A stretch of 64,000 bases of DNA from JAOAFZ01 sp964407325. GTDB taxonomy: Bacteria; Patescibacteriota; Microgenomatia; UBA1406; GWC2-37-13. Every line of letters begins with the position of its first letter. Positions within the stretch are counted from its first letter, which is position 1. The stretch covers positions 1-64,000 of the forward strand of contig CAYOVA010000005.1 in the NCBI GenBank assembly GCA_964407325.1, in the 5' to 3' direction. Shown here piece after piece: positions 25,023 through 33,709 of the stretch. A program made the translations under genes and the position numbers. Below the pieces are notes generated by a model. That model did no database searches and was not told the DNA's origin. It saw nothing but the letters and a program-made list of their open reading frames with translations.

Positions 25023-25958
25023 TTAACTATCCTTTTTTTCAATGTATCGAAAGCTGTCAGTTATCTTCTTAAAGACATCTTCATTGCTTTTGTTATTCAC
25101 ATCTAATTCAGTCGAATCAAGTTCGATACTATAGACTTTTTCTTTATCTTTTGAAAACACGTAAGCAGCAATTGTTTTATAGGTAGCTCCGCCAGTATTC
25201 AGTTCATATGAATGTGCTTTTTTCCCATCCTGCCCATTGAGTGAAATGGACTCTGTCCCGTTTTTTGGCTTTCTGCCACGAGGGTCACTTTCCAAATAAG
25301 CGTCAATCGAATCAAATTTCTTTTTTGTCACCCCTAAATGGAGTTTGTATTTCCCGTCTTCGCTTTCAAGTGTTTTAATATCCGTGTCTCCTTCTGTTCT
25401 GGTACCTGCTTTTTTCCACTTTTCGTGTTCCACTGAAAACAGATCATCGGGACTAATTGCTACATTTTCGGGAACAGGTGTCGGTGACGGTGAGGCAGAA
25501 GGCGTTGGGCTACTCCCTTTGGTAGGTTTCGGAGGAACTTTTTGCATTTTGCCGTCGGGTGTTTTCATCATTTGCCCCGGCTGCTGTCCCATTTGCTGCT
25601 GTGCAGCAGCTTGCGGATTGGTTAGCCCTTTTTTCTGGTTGTTGTTTGCTGCACCTACCTGAACTTCAGGAAGGGAATCATTTACTCCCATAATATTTTT
25701 CTCATTCGGGTCGCTATATAATAGTTCATTTTGATCCCGTTCCATCATTTTGGATTGCAGAGTTGAGTTAAATGAATAGTATGCAATAAATCCGATAAGG
25801 GAAAACACCACGATAACAATAGTTATGATGGTTATTGAAGTGGAAACCGATTGTGCATGGGGCGATTTATGAAGCTCTATAACCTTTTTGCTGATATCGG
25901 TATAGTTTTTGACTTCCGGTGAAGTAGATTCTGGTGACTGTGATCCGAATTCTGGCAT
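25023..25958 (-). CDS. Anchored envelope protein with Gln/Pro-rich linker
   Basis: About 311 residues from ATG 25958 (317 from 25976). A short cytoplasmic part and a TM segment (about 40-62, ITIITIVIVVFSLIGFIAYYSF) are followed by a Gln-rich stretch (AAAQQQMGQQPGQMMK), a Ser/Pro linker and a C-terminal domain with a hydrolase- or lipoprotein-like beta pattern (YKLHLGVTKKKFDSIDAYLE ... KVYSIELDSTELDVNNKS). It resembles the other anchored proteins of this run in plan but not in sequence. The later ATG is favoured because TACCAT lies 8 nt before it. Confidence 0.65.
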   Translation of the reverse strand: MPEFGSQSPESTSPEVKNYTDISKKVIELHKSPHAQSVSTSITIITIVIVVFSLIGFIAYYSFNSTLQSKMMERDQNELLYSDPNEKNIMGVNDSLPEVQVGAANNNQKKGLTNPQAAAQQQMGQQPGQMMKTPDGKMQKVPPKPTKGSSPTPSASPSPTPVPENVAISPDDLFSVEHEKWKKAGTRTEGDTDIKTLESEDGKYKLHLGVTKKKFDSIDAYLESDPRGRKPKNGTESISLNGQDGKKAHSYELNTGGATYKTIAAYVFSKDKEKVYSIELDSTELDVNNKSNEDVFKKITDSFRYIEKKDS

Positions 25959-26002
25959 ACCAGTATATGGTAGCACATCGTGATAAGGGATAGGTAAGGG
26001 GA

Positions 26003-26435
26003 TTATGAGAATCTGAAAGGGGTATTGAAAATGTCTCCAAGCTTGTTTTCATACATAGCTCTTCCGACTATTACAGCGTCGATATTCCGCTGGTGTGCAG
26101 TTTTAATATCTTCTATCGACGAAATTCCCCCCGAGACAATCACTACCGCCCCCGACAGCTTTTTGAATTCTGCCGCAAGCGCATGTTTATACGCTTTGGA
26201 TTGCTGCTCAAGTGATTCATCAAAAGAAAATGATGCGGTGATATGGGAAAAATCAGTGTGCTCTGTTACCAGTGCCTCGTAACAATAACCTGCCAAACGT
26301 TGAGAGCTGTAAGGTACTGACTATTATTTCCGTACCCTGTGATACAAAATGACGTGCGATCTTTACCGGGTCAGTCCCCAAATGAAGATATATGGGAGCG
26401 CCGTTTTGAATATCAATAGCTGGGATTATACGCAT
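26003..26435 (-). pseudogene. Truncated, frameshifted HisA-like gene
   Basis: Two overlapping minus frames together read like a shortened HisA/HisF TIM-barrel protein. The N-terminal frame (ATG 26435) begins MRIIPAIDIQNG, the HisA beta-1 signature, and continues DPVKIARHFVSQGTEIIVST. A shift in frame near 26265-26300 is needed to reach the second frame, which ends VVIVSGGISSIEDIK...IDAVIVGRAMYENKLGDIF, the HisA C-terminal phosphate-binding and helix-8 region. The total is about 142 residues against about 240 normally, so the middle strands are absent as well. This looks like a remnant. Its 5' end overlaps the upstream gene by 23 bp. Confidence 0.65.
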
Positions 26436-27297
26436 AGGGTTGTGATAGTATAGCAATCGCCGCCAAAAAGGTGTCACGTTGGTTTGGATTTACTTTTGTT
26501 TCAAGAAATTCTGCTGTCAACTTTTCAGCTTTCCTGTCTCCCGGTAATAAAGACGATAAAAAGTGCAAATCTGGATTGGGCTGTACTTGTCCTGTAAAAA
26601 TTTTCCCCGCACATACATATGCAAAGCCGGGGAGTGATGAAGCAGTTTCCATGCGGGCAGCATTACTATTCGGATCAAACATGATGGGGGCCATTATGCT
26701 CCATTGAGCATCGCTGAACTCAGTTGCATATCTCATGGCTTCAGCGGTAATTCCGGTACTGAGGACATCATCAACAATAACAACATGGCGTGGTTGCCGC
26801 CCTTGCATTGCTTGCATAATTCTGTCGTTAATTCCGGGAAGATTAACTCCCATTACTGCTCCTGTAACAGGATCTCTTACGCGCTTTGCCTCTATTTCTG
26901 CTTCGCAAAAACCGGCTGTAATGTTTTGCAGCATCCTTTGCACCAGTTTCCCCCCGTTTCCCGGATACAGCAAGAGTGTTTCTTCGGGAGGAATAGTTTC
27001 TTCGGGAGGGGTACGGGCTAAAGAGTCGGAAAAGGTTTCGTACATTTGTGCAACGAGTGTATCCAGTTGTTGAACATCAACGGTTCCTTTATTACAGGAC
27101 TGTACTAGCATCTCAAGTGCTTGAGCCGCACCTATACCTGCAAAAGGAGTGATATCATCGATAATTATATGTTTGGAAGCGGGCACCCATTCACAGCTTC
27201 CAAAGCGTAGGTTATCAAATTTGCTGAGTGAGCGCCTAAAGGCTTCCCTGTTTGATTCAATCTGTAATTTCCATTGTTCATTTTCTGATATTGACAT
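26413..27297 (-). CDS. Phosphoribosyltransferase-domain protein
   Basis: 294 residues. The type I PRTase signature is clear: HVVIVDDVLSTGITAEAMRY (about residues 168-187), the PRPP-binding loop with the two acidic residues, preceded by a hydrophobic strand. N-terminal to it is a segment that could supply the flexible loop (LLYPGNGGKLVQRMLQN). The substrate base is unknown, and the C-terminal extension (about 200-294) is not typical of salvage enzymes. The gene overlaps the hisA-like remnant by 23 bp. The upstream region carries the tandem terminators of the next gene. Confidence 0.7.
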   Translation of the reverse strand: MSISENEQWKLQIESNREAFRRSLSKFDNLRFGSCEWVPASKHIIIDDITPFAGIGAAQALEMLVQSCNKGTVDVQQLDTLVAQMYETFSDSLARTPPEETIPPEETLLLYPGNGGKLVQRMLQNITAGFCEAEIEAKRVRDPVTGAVMGVNLPGINDRIMQAMQGRQPRHVVIVDDVLSTGITAEAMRYATEFSDAQWSIMAPIMFDPNSNAARMETASSLPGFAYVCAGKIFTGQVQPNPDLHFLSSLLPGDRKAEKLTAEFLETKVNPNQRDTFLAAIAILSQPYAYNPSY

Positions 27298-27322
27298 AAA
27301 AAGGAAAAAATGTATAAAAAAA

Positions 27323-27339
27323 GACCCCGACGTGGGGCC
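27323..27339 (-). terminator. Rho-independent terminator after the fused E1 gene
   Basis: On the minus strand, GGCCCC-ACGTC-GGGGTC (6-bp stem, one G-U) is followed by seven Ts. It lies 117 bp downstream of the E1 stop codon and ends that transcript before the phosphoribosyltransferase gene. Confidence 0.85.
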
Positions 27340-27365
27340 TTGTTACTTGTACCAGTAGAAAGAAG

Positions 27366-27381
27366 CCCCGCTTATGCGAGG
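27366..27381 (-). terminator. Second hairpin of a tandem terminator
   Basis: Minus-strand CCTCGC-ATAA-GCGGGG (6-bp stem, one U-G pair), followed by the pyrimidine-rich CTTCTTTCT. It lies just before the stronger terminator at 27323-27339. Confidence 0.55.
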
Positions 27382-27455
27382 TGGTGATACAAAGCAGTTA
27401 CTAATAATTTCATGACAGTATACTAACATAATAAAACCCGGTATGCAAGGGAGAT

Positions 27456-30224
27456 TTAAGCGGCTTTCATGTGTCGGGCTCGTTGTATTATGTCGTCAAG
27501 TTGCGGGACAGCCGCCCTTTCATATGAACGACCTGCAGGAAAGGGAATATCCATTGCATGAAGCGTCTCTATTTCTTTGTCTAAATACCGGAAAGCAGGT
27601 TTGAGGTTTTTTAAATAAACAGCCGTATCTCCACCAAAACCGGCTTCCAGAGTCATCACAGATCCTGCTCTCATTATTTCTTTATACACTGTTTCATAAT
27701 CAAACTGTCTGCCCATGTTACCTCTGGTATCAATGGTTGTTAAATCAATTCCTTCTTTTGCAAGTTGTTCCGCAGCCAGCACAGCTAGAGGAACATTGTT
27801 CCCATGGGTAATACACACAATAGGCTCCCGGCCTAAAGCATGAGGTTTAAAACCGGGCGGCTGTATTACACGGGCTTCACCGACAGGTGTTCTTACACGT
27901 CCCTGATAGGGTTGTCGTGCACTATGCATCAGGCTTATTGGATGGTACAGGAAAACAGGATATCCCCGAGCGGCCAATGCCACTGCTTCACGGACATGGC
28001 CGCCTGCTTCAATAGGATTGGATGACGTTAACAGAACTCCCCCTGCTCTCTGCACATACTCATACAGGTAAGAGTTGCCATGTCCTATTCCTCCAACACC
28101 ACCATCTGGCCCCCCGATTCTTGCACCATCATTGACCTCAATTACCATCCCTACCGGAAATTTTCCATTACTGCGCCACAGTGTATTGAGCAATGACCCG
28201 TGTATTTGCTCCGCTGCACTATGAATATATGGTCCGAATCCAATTTGAACATAGGGAATTTCTCCTGGTGATAATTCGCGTGGTCCTTTTGAAAAAGTCC
28301 TTCCAGTTGCAGTTGCTACAATTCCTACCTCGCTAATCGGGAAATGTCGGACTCGTCTGTTCCCGAAGATTGCTTCAAGGTATTTGCTAGTGCCAAAATA
28401 ACCACCCTTTCCTTTAAGCATATCGATAAGTAACGATTGTATACCTGGTGGAACCTGATCAAACTTGCCTTCGTTCCAGCAGCGTAGCGCACGTCTTGCG
28501 TAAATAATTTCCTGATGAGAATAATCACCGGTAAGTTCTGCTTCAGTAATTCTGTCATCTCCATATTTGAGCATATCCCGGCCAATATCAAATTGACCGA
28601 CATCCTCTCCATACACAACAAGTCGGGGATCTCTTTTAAGACATTCTGCAAGAGCAATACAAATATGCTGGCTTGTCGATAGCAGCTGCCCATCTTTTAT
28701 GGTATCGGGATTAACATATTCTGCAGTTGGGTCGCGCGGGATAATTAAACGTTCCGTATTAAAAGAATAGTGTTCGTACCTTCCCGGTGCAACTTCGCCA
28801 GACACCGTTACTTTTGCTAATCCGAATGTAGCTTCTTCCGGATAAACAAAGTTATAAAGCCTTTCCGGATTGGCAGGAGGTAGCTGGAGAATTTCGGTGT
28901 ACATCTGGTCAATATGGTTTTCCGCGTTTGCATCAACCTGGTCCAGAAGCTCTGCTGATGCTACTCCCCTTTCTATAAGATGCTTGCGATAGAGAGGGAG
29001 CGCATCATGCGATAAGTGTTCTTCAACTTCGTGGAGGGGGAATGTTTTTGATTCCTCAAATGTACTGGTATGGTCTGTTACGCGCGGGACATTGTTTACC
29101 TGTAAAAGGACTATACCTTCCCTGCTTCGGGCATACCTCATTGCTTCAAAAGTGGCCTGAGCCATTCCCTCAATATCATCAATACTTACATCAATGAGCT
29201 TGAAGTTACCAGCAGCTTGAAAACTACGAAAAGGGAGAGAAGGATCATATTCTCCGGATTCGGCATTAAAAATAGAATTAGTGCTTAATCCCATACCTAT
29301 ACCGCCAAAATTATTTACTACGGTGAATACCATCCCAAGGCCATGTTCATCACCATACAGTTGCTTGTACTGCTGGTCATCTTTTACCGCCTGCCAGACT
29401 GCATCATACATTGCAGGTTGCCGTACTGAAGCTTCTCCCGTAGTGGCTATGGTAACAGGACTTTTTGAGTTATTTCTTGCATAGCTCCGGTCCGGATTTA
29501 ATGCGCGGTTTGCAAATGCTGTAGCATGGCCCACTGCCTGGGGTATGTGAGTAGTAGTGTAGCTCATTGCCGGGTAGATGCTGAATTCTGATGCTGCAAC
29601 ATGGCCACCAAGATTACGTGCATCAGTGCCACGGTCACCATCGGTATGAGCATCCTGTCTGGCCAATTGATTTGTTTCCACACCGCGTATTATTGCTGAA
29701 GTCGTTCCGCGGTAATAGGTATAAATCGGGTTATTGTTAGCTTCAAGCTCTGGATCCTCACTACCATCCGCTTCAGCTAAAGCGACTGCTGCTGCTTCAA
29801 AACATCTTGCAATGTATTCACCACCGGCATCATATACAAAAAACTGAAGTTTTCCTGCTCCACCGGGATATTCCTGTCCGCTCCGCTGGAGCAGTTTCCC
29901 TTTTTCTGCATATTCACGGGAAAATCTCATTGCTACATATTCACGAAGCAAACGTTGTCGTGTTAATCCGAAAGTTGCCTTTCCTTCAATCCGTTCTGCA
30001 AGCCATTCGGTAGTAACAGGAGAGGTCAACCCTTCAAAGGCAGTATTTAGAATACTATCTTCTTCCGTCCACGGAGGTGGTTGGGTAATGGACTCATCTG
30101 CTAACAGTTCAATCTCACGCAAACCCTGTAATCCTTGCAGGATAAAGTAAGGCATTTGTCGATCATTCGGAATTTTATCTTCCTGTAAAGCTACTTGTAA
30201 ATCGCTTTCGCCGGCTTTGAGCAT
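27456..30224 (-). CDS. Fused 2-oxoacid dehydrogenase E1 (alpha-beta)
   Basis: About 922 residues: a thiamine-diphosphate E1 alpha-like half (to about residue 480) and an E1 beta-like half (from about 510) in one chain. The alpha half has a GEASVRQ...FTVVNN stretch in place of the usual GDG-NN thiamine-diphosphate motif. The beta half has LVVYGEDVGQFDIGRDM, AEQIHGSLLNTLWRSNGK and GGPDGGVGGIGHGNSYLYEY. The expected reaction is decarboxylation of a 2-oxoacid, with transfer to a lipoyl E2, but no E2 or E3 is in the window. The start at 30224 (MLKAGESDL) was chosen because TATAAT (30235-30240, minus strand) is 10 nt before it. The longer N-terminus is not protein-like. Confidence 0.82.
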   Translation of the reverse strand: MLKAGESDLQVALQEDKIPNDRQMPYFILQGLQGLREIELLADESITQPPPWTEEDSILNTAFEGLTSPVTTEWLAERIEGKATFGLTRQRLLREYVAMRFSREYAEKGKLLQRSGQEYPGGAGKLQFFVYDAGGEYIARCFEAAAVALAEADGSEDPELEANNNPIYTYYRGTTSAIIRGVETNQLARQDAHTDGDRGTDARNLGGHVAASEFSIYPAMSYTTTHIPQAVGHATAFANRALNPDRSYARNNSKSPVTIATTGEASVRQPAMYDAVWQAVKDDQQYKQLYGDEHGLGMVFTVVNNFGGIGMGLSTNSIFNAESGEYDPSLPFRSFQAAGNFKLIDVSIDDIEGMAQATFEAMRYARSREGIVLLQVNNVPRVTDHTSTFEESKTFPLHEVEEHLSHDALPLYRKHLIERGVASAELLDQVDANAENHIDQMYTEILQLPPANPERLYNFVYPEEATFGLAKVTVSGEVAPGRYEHYSFNTERLIIPRDPTAEYVNPDTIKDGQLLSTSQHICIALAECLKRDPRLVVYGEDVGQFDIGRDMLKYGDDRITEAELTGDYSHQEIIYARRALRCWNEGKFDQVPPGIQSLLIDMLKGKGGYFGTSKYLEAIFGNRRVRHFPISEVGIVATATGRTFSKGPRELSPGEIPYVQIGFGPYIHSAAEQIHGSLLNTLWRSNGKFPVGMVIEVNDGARIGGPDGGVGGIGHGNSYLYEYVQRAGGVLLTSSNPIEAGGHVREAVALAARGYPVFLYHPISLMHSARQPYQGRVRTPVGEARVIQPPGFKPHALGREPIVCITHGNNVPLAVLAAEQLAKEGIDLTTIDTRGNMGRQFDYETVYKEIMRAGSVMTLEAGFGGDTAVYLKNLKPAFRYLDKEIETLHAMDIPFPAGRSYERAAVPQLDDIIQRARHMKAA

Positions 30225-30296
30225 AATTTTTGAAATTATAATCACTGACGTATGTTTTAACCATATATTTTCCACATTCTTCTATACTATTTATGT

Positions 30297-30860
30297 ATGA
30301 ATTTACAAGATAAGCTTATCGCCGGTTGCGGGGTTTTTATAGTAGGAGTGGTGGCATTTGCTGCCTATCATCATTTTATTACTCCCGATACGGGCTCAGC
30401 ATTAGGGGCAAAAGCACGACCTACCCCCCGTATAGTTCGCCCTTCAGGAGGGGCAGGAAACGCAAGCGATTCTAAAGCGATTCTTGATAAAGACAAACAA
30501 CTGTATGAGCAATTAGCCCAGGATTCAAAAGCAAAGAAATTTGGTTTGACAGATGTGATAGGGAGCAATACGTACGGTGAAGGGTTTTACTTCCGGGGCG
30601 GAGGCAAGCTGTATGTGGGCGCAAAACTCCATATGCCCGAAGCACCCGAAGGGACAGTGCACCAGGCATGGCTTATGAAAGAATTACCACGCAAACAGTA
30701 TGTTCCTTTGGGGCGCCCGCAGATTATCGGTTCGGGACAATTTCTTGTCGCAAAAACAATTACACCTTCTTATCCAGAGTTTGATACGATCGTTATCACA
30801 CTTGAAGCGCAAGAAGATATGACACCAGAACGGGTTGTTATGCAGGGAAAATTCGAATAA
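30297..30860 (+). CDS. Anchored protein with RskA/anti-sigma-K-like C-terminal domain
   Basis: 187 residues: an N-terminal TM segment (about 8-24, GCGVFIVGVVAFAAYHHF), a Pro/Ala/Ser linker, then a compact beta domain from about 75 (YGEGFYFRGGGKLYVGAKLH ... GTVHQAWLMKE ... VITLEAQEDMTPERVVMQGKFE). That pattern resembles the extracytoplasmic RskA C-terminal domain, but no anti-sigma zinc-binding or sigma-binding N-terminal domain is present and no sigma gene is near. TATACT (30283-30288) lies 8 nt before the ATG. It is divergent from the E1 gene. Confidence 0.65.
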   Translation: MNLQDKLIAGCGVFIVGVVAFAAYHHFITPDTGSALGAKARPTPRIVRPSGGAGNASDSKAILDKDKQLYEQLAQDSKAKKFGLTDVIGSNTYGEGFYFRGGGKLYVGAKLHMPEAPEGTVHQAWLMKELPRKQYVPLGRPQIIGSGQFLVAKTITPSYPEFDTIVITLEAQEDMTPERVVMQGKFE

Positions 30861-30904
30861 CAGTGTTTTGGGGAGGTGTAGCAGCGAGATTCTCCATAAA
30901 AAAA

Positions 30905-30920
30905 GCCGCATTGCTGCGGC
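30905..30920 (-). terminator. Hairpin terminator (minus strand)
   Basis: Minus-strand GCCGCA-GCAA-TGCGGC with a GNRA-type loop, followed by seven Ts. It is oriented to stop transcription from the zwf-gnd gene (ends 31116). Weaker T content on the other side could also serve the plus-strand gene ending at 30860. Confidence 0.8.
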
Positions 30921-30939
30921 TTACTGGACATGCGGGTAT

Positions 30940-30990
30940 AGACCTGACTGTGTAGTAGTATTATACAGTCAACTCAATGTTCAGTCAACT
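30940..30990. repeat. Short repeats upstream of the tRNA-His-like gene
   Basis: AGACCTGACTGTG at 30940-30952 is repeated exactly at 31053-31065 within the anticodon arm of the tRNA-like gene. CAGTCAACT occurs twice in direct order (30966-30974 and 30982-30990). ACAGTC also forms an inverted repeat with GACTGT. The segment could be a remnant of an integration site or a partial tRNA duplication. No integrase is present. Confidence 0.5.
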
Positions 30991-31033
30991 GGTGTTATTG
31001 TATAAGTAATATGATATACTGCACACGGTCGTT

Positions 31034-31101
31034 GGGGGTGTCGATGGTTCGAAGACCTGACTGTGAATCTGGTCTAGCGGGTTCGATTCCCGTCGCCTCC
31101 A
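31034..31101 (+). tRNA. tRNA-His-like gene (anticodon GTG), atypical fold
   Basis: Acceptor GGGGGTG/CGCCTCC (with two G-U pairs), T arm GCGGG-TTCGATT-CCCGT and an anticodon loop CTGTGAA (GTG, His) are clear. Two parts are unusual. The D region is only 12 nt, folding as TCGA-TGGT-TCGA. The anticodon helix can be drawn as 8 bp (AGACCTGA/TCTGGTCT, one U-U mismatch), leaving a 1-nt variable region. The discriminator is A and position -1 is T, not the G(-1):C73 pair expected of tRNA-His. CCA is not encoded. TATACT at 31015-31020 is well placed upstream. Total 68 nt. Confidence 0.6.
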
Positions 31102-31115
31102 CGGCCTTGTTTGCT

Positions 31116-33500
31116 TTATTCGCCTTTTTTAACGGCATGTCCGCCAAACATCGTTCGTTGAACGTTGACCAGCTTATTTGTAAATGCAGGGTTGTTTTCA
31201 GATTCGATTCTAAATTCCAGAGAATCTTCGATTACAGGTGTGGGTACTTTTAGCTCCTTGCCGGCATCAACAGTCCATTTCCCTTCGCCCGAGTGGCTGA
31301 TCTTTGTATCAATATCTTCAAGATTTTCACCAAAAATCCGCAATCCTTCTTCCAGCCAGCCAACGAGTCGCGATTCCACCACACTTCCATGATTGTAGAG
31401 GTTAGCGATATTCTCAAGATTCAGGTTAAAGTTGGAAGCCTTCATAACGGCAAACCCTTCTGCAATTGCCTGCATCATGCCATATTCAATACCATTGTGG
31501 ACCATTTTTACAAAATGGCCAGCTCCGTGTTTGCCAAAGTACTGATATCCCATGGGAACTGAAAGTACGTTGAACAGGGGGCTGAGATAATCGTATATTT
31601 CTTTTTCTCCTCCGATCATAAGACATGCTCCATGGCGGGCTCCCTTTGGTCCACCCGAAGTGCCGATATCCATGTAATGAATACCTTGCTGCGACAGCTT
31701 TTCCGCACGGGGGGAAGCATCTTTGTATAACGAATTCCCTGCGTCAATAACAATGTCTCCTTTTTCCAGATACTGCGCAACTCCTTCTTCACCAAACATG
31801 ACCTCATCAACCGCTTTTCCGGCAGGAACCATAATCCACAACACGCGGGGAGGGGGTAATTTTTGAACAAGCTCTTGCAGGGAAGCGGCGGGTTTAATTC
31901 CAAATTCGGACAGGTCTTCGGTCACGGAATACGTACGATTCCATCCGTACACATTCCAGCCTTTTTCAGCAAGATGAAGCGCTATTCCCCGTCCCATTTT
32001 CCCCAGGCCAACCACGCCAATGTGTTGGGGAAGATTTGCTTCTGCGGTAGCTGTAGTATCAATTGTTTTAGAAGTATCACGAACTTCTTTTGAACCTGGC
32101 TGGTAGGTATTGAGAGGGACGACATCCTTCTCCCATGCACAGACTATCGGATCAATAAACTGCCACATTGCTTCTACTTCACGGGTTGTTACAAACAAAA
32201 ATTGATCTCCGCGAATACAATCAAGAAGAATTCTTTGATAATCTTCGGATTTATCGGCCACTTCTTTTTCGCGTCGGTAGGAAAACTCAAGGTCGCGCTC
32301 CTCTATATCCATTTTTAGCCCTGGTTTTTTTGAGACAAATGCAATTCTAATTTCTTCTTTTGGTGTTACACGGAAAAAAACTTTGTTTTTCAGATAGGGT
32401 TTGGGTGTTTCCGTTTTAATATGGCAAACAGCTTCCTTAAAGGTAATCGTTATAGAAGAGCGGTCTTCACCCACCCGCTTTCCGCTCTCAAGAATAACGG
32501 GAACTCCCTGCCAACGAGGGTTATCAATAAATGCGCGAATTTTAAAATAAGTCTCAGTATTCGAGTTGGGTCTTACTCCCTGAATGGTCTTGTAGCCTTC
32601 ATACTGGGCACGAAACGAATAGTTTGCCACATACTCTTTGTCGGGAATACGTAACGCTTTCAGCAGTTCGTATCTTTTATCCCGGACTTCATTTCCTGAT
32701 AAGGTCTGCGGCGCATCCATGGTAACCAGCGCCAGCATTTGCAGCATGTGGTTTTGACCAACATCACGCAGCGCTCCAATGCCATCATAGAAAGCCCCTC
32801 GTTGTTCCACTCCTCCCGATTCCAGCATTCGCACTTCAATCTTTTCAATGTGTTTGTTGTTCCAGCTTTGCTCAAGAAGGTTGTTGGCAAAACGGAAGGT
32901 AAGAATGTTCTGAATCATTTCCTTTGCCAGATAGTGGTCAATCCGGTAGATCTGCTCTTCTTTAAAAAGCTGCCCTAACATTTGTTCGATCTTCTCAGCA
33001 GTCTGAGCGTCTTTTCCAAATGGTTTTTCAATAAGGACGCGCGTCCAGCCTTCTTCGGGACTACAGGGTTCGGTAAGGCCGGATTCAGCCAGGTGCTGCA
33101 ACAACATTTCATATTGTTCCGGTGGAACAGCCAGGTAAAACAGTTTATTTGAACAGATGCTCCAGCCCATATCATTCATTCCCAATTCTTTTGCAATACC
33201 CTTGTAGTCATTCAGGTTGCCAAATTGAGCCTGATGATACGAGCAGACTTCGAGAAAGGCCTGAAGGGTAGCCTCATCCGGCGCTGTACCTTCTGAAGTG
33301 GTGATTATCTGGGTAATGTAATCGCAAAACGCATCTTGGCTCACTGCCCGGCGTGCGGCACCGATAATCTTGAATTTTTCGGGAAGTTGTTTTGTTTTAA
33401 ACAGGTTATACAAAGCTGGAAATATTTTTTTTTGTGCCAGATCGCCTGTAGCGCCGAAAATGACAAACACTGTTGGAATATTAAATTTTTTTGCTGGCAT
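31116..33500 (-). CDS. Glucose-6-phosphate dehydrogenase fused to 6-phosphogluconate dehydrogenase
   Basis: About 794 residues. The N-terminal part (to about 470) is Zwf: FVIFGATGDLAQKKIFPALY, the nucleotide-binding motif, and YRIDHYLAKEMIQN, the active-site segment. The C-terminal part (from about 486) is the short GndA/YqeC-type 6-phosphogluconate dehydrogenase: IGVVGLGKMGRGIALHLAEKG, the active-site block TSGGPKGARHGACLMIGG and FVKMVHNGIEYGMMQAI. Together they would run the oxidative pentose phosphate pathway, making NADPH and ribulose-5-phosphate, with the lactone opening spontaneously or elsewhere. The start at 33500 was chosen because the Rossmann fold begins there and TAACAT lies 7 nt upstream. 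A terminator lies at 30905-30920. Confidence 0.88.
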   Translation of the reverse strand: MPAKKFNIPTVFVIFGATGDLAQKKIFPALYNLFKTKQLPEKFKIIGAARRAVSQDAFCDYITQIITTSEGTAPDEATLQAFLEVCSYHQAQFGNLNDYKGIAKELGMNDMGWSICSNKLFYLAVPPEQYEMLLQHLAESGLTEPCSPEEGWTRVLIEKPFGKDAQTAEKIEQMLGQLFKEEQIYRIDHYLAKEMIQNILTFRFANNLLEQSWNNKHIEKIEVRMLESGGVEQRGAFYDGIGALRDVGQNHMLQMLALVTMDAPQTLSGNEVRDKRYELLKALRIPDKEYVANYSFRAQYEGYKTIQGVRPNSNTETYFKIRAFIDNPRWQGVPVILESGKRVGEDRSSITITFKEAVCHIKTETPKPYLKNKVFFRVTPKEEIRIAFVSKKPGLKMDIEERDLEFSYRREKEVADKSEDYQRILLDCIRGDQFLFVTTREVEAMWQFIDPIVCAWEKDVVPLNTYQPGSKEVRDTSKTIDTTATAEANLPQHIGVVGLGKMGRGIALHLAEKGWNVYGWNRTYSVTEDLSEFGIKPAASLQELVQKLPPPRVLWIMVPAGKAVDEVMFGEEGVAQYLEKGDIVIDAGNSLYKDASPRAEKLSQQGIHYMDIGTSGGPKGARHGACLMIGGEKEIYDYLSPLFNVLSVPMGYQYFGKHGAGHFVKMVHNGIEYGMMQAIAEGFAVMKASNFNLNLENIANLYNHGSVVESRLVGWLEEGLRIFGENLEDIDTKISHSGEGKWTVDAGKELKVPTPVIEDSLEFRIESENNPAFTNKLVNVQRTMFGGHAVKKGE

Positions 33501-33709
33501 ACACGCAATGTTACCAGTTATCACAGTCATTTTCTAGTGATGACAAACACTATTTTGGTCTGGTGCAAACAGATAAAATATACATACCCAATGCATATTG
33601 CAAAAATGAAGAAAGAGGAATAATCTAAGCATAATAGTTAAACATGAATAATTCTTCATTTTTGTTCACCATTTTTTGTATTTGTACGTAATATAAATTA
33701 TATTTTTTT

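Noticed and set aside
31011..31253. 80-aa plus ORF over the tRNA-like gene
   Set aside because: It overlaps the tRNA structure and the antisense end of the zwf-gnd gene; no protein features.
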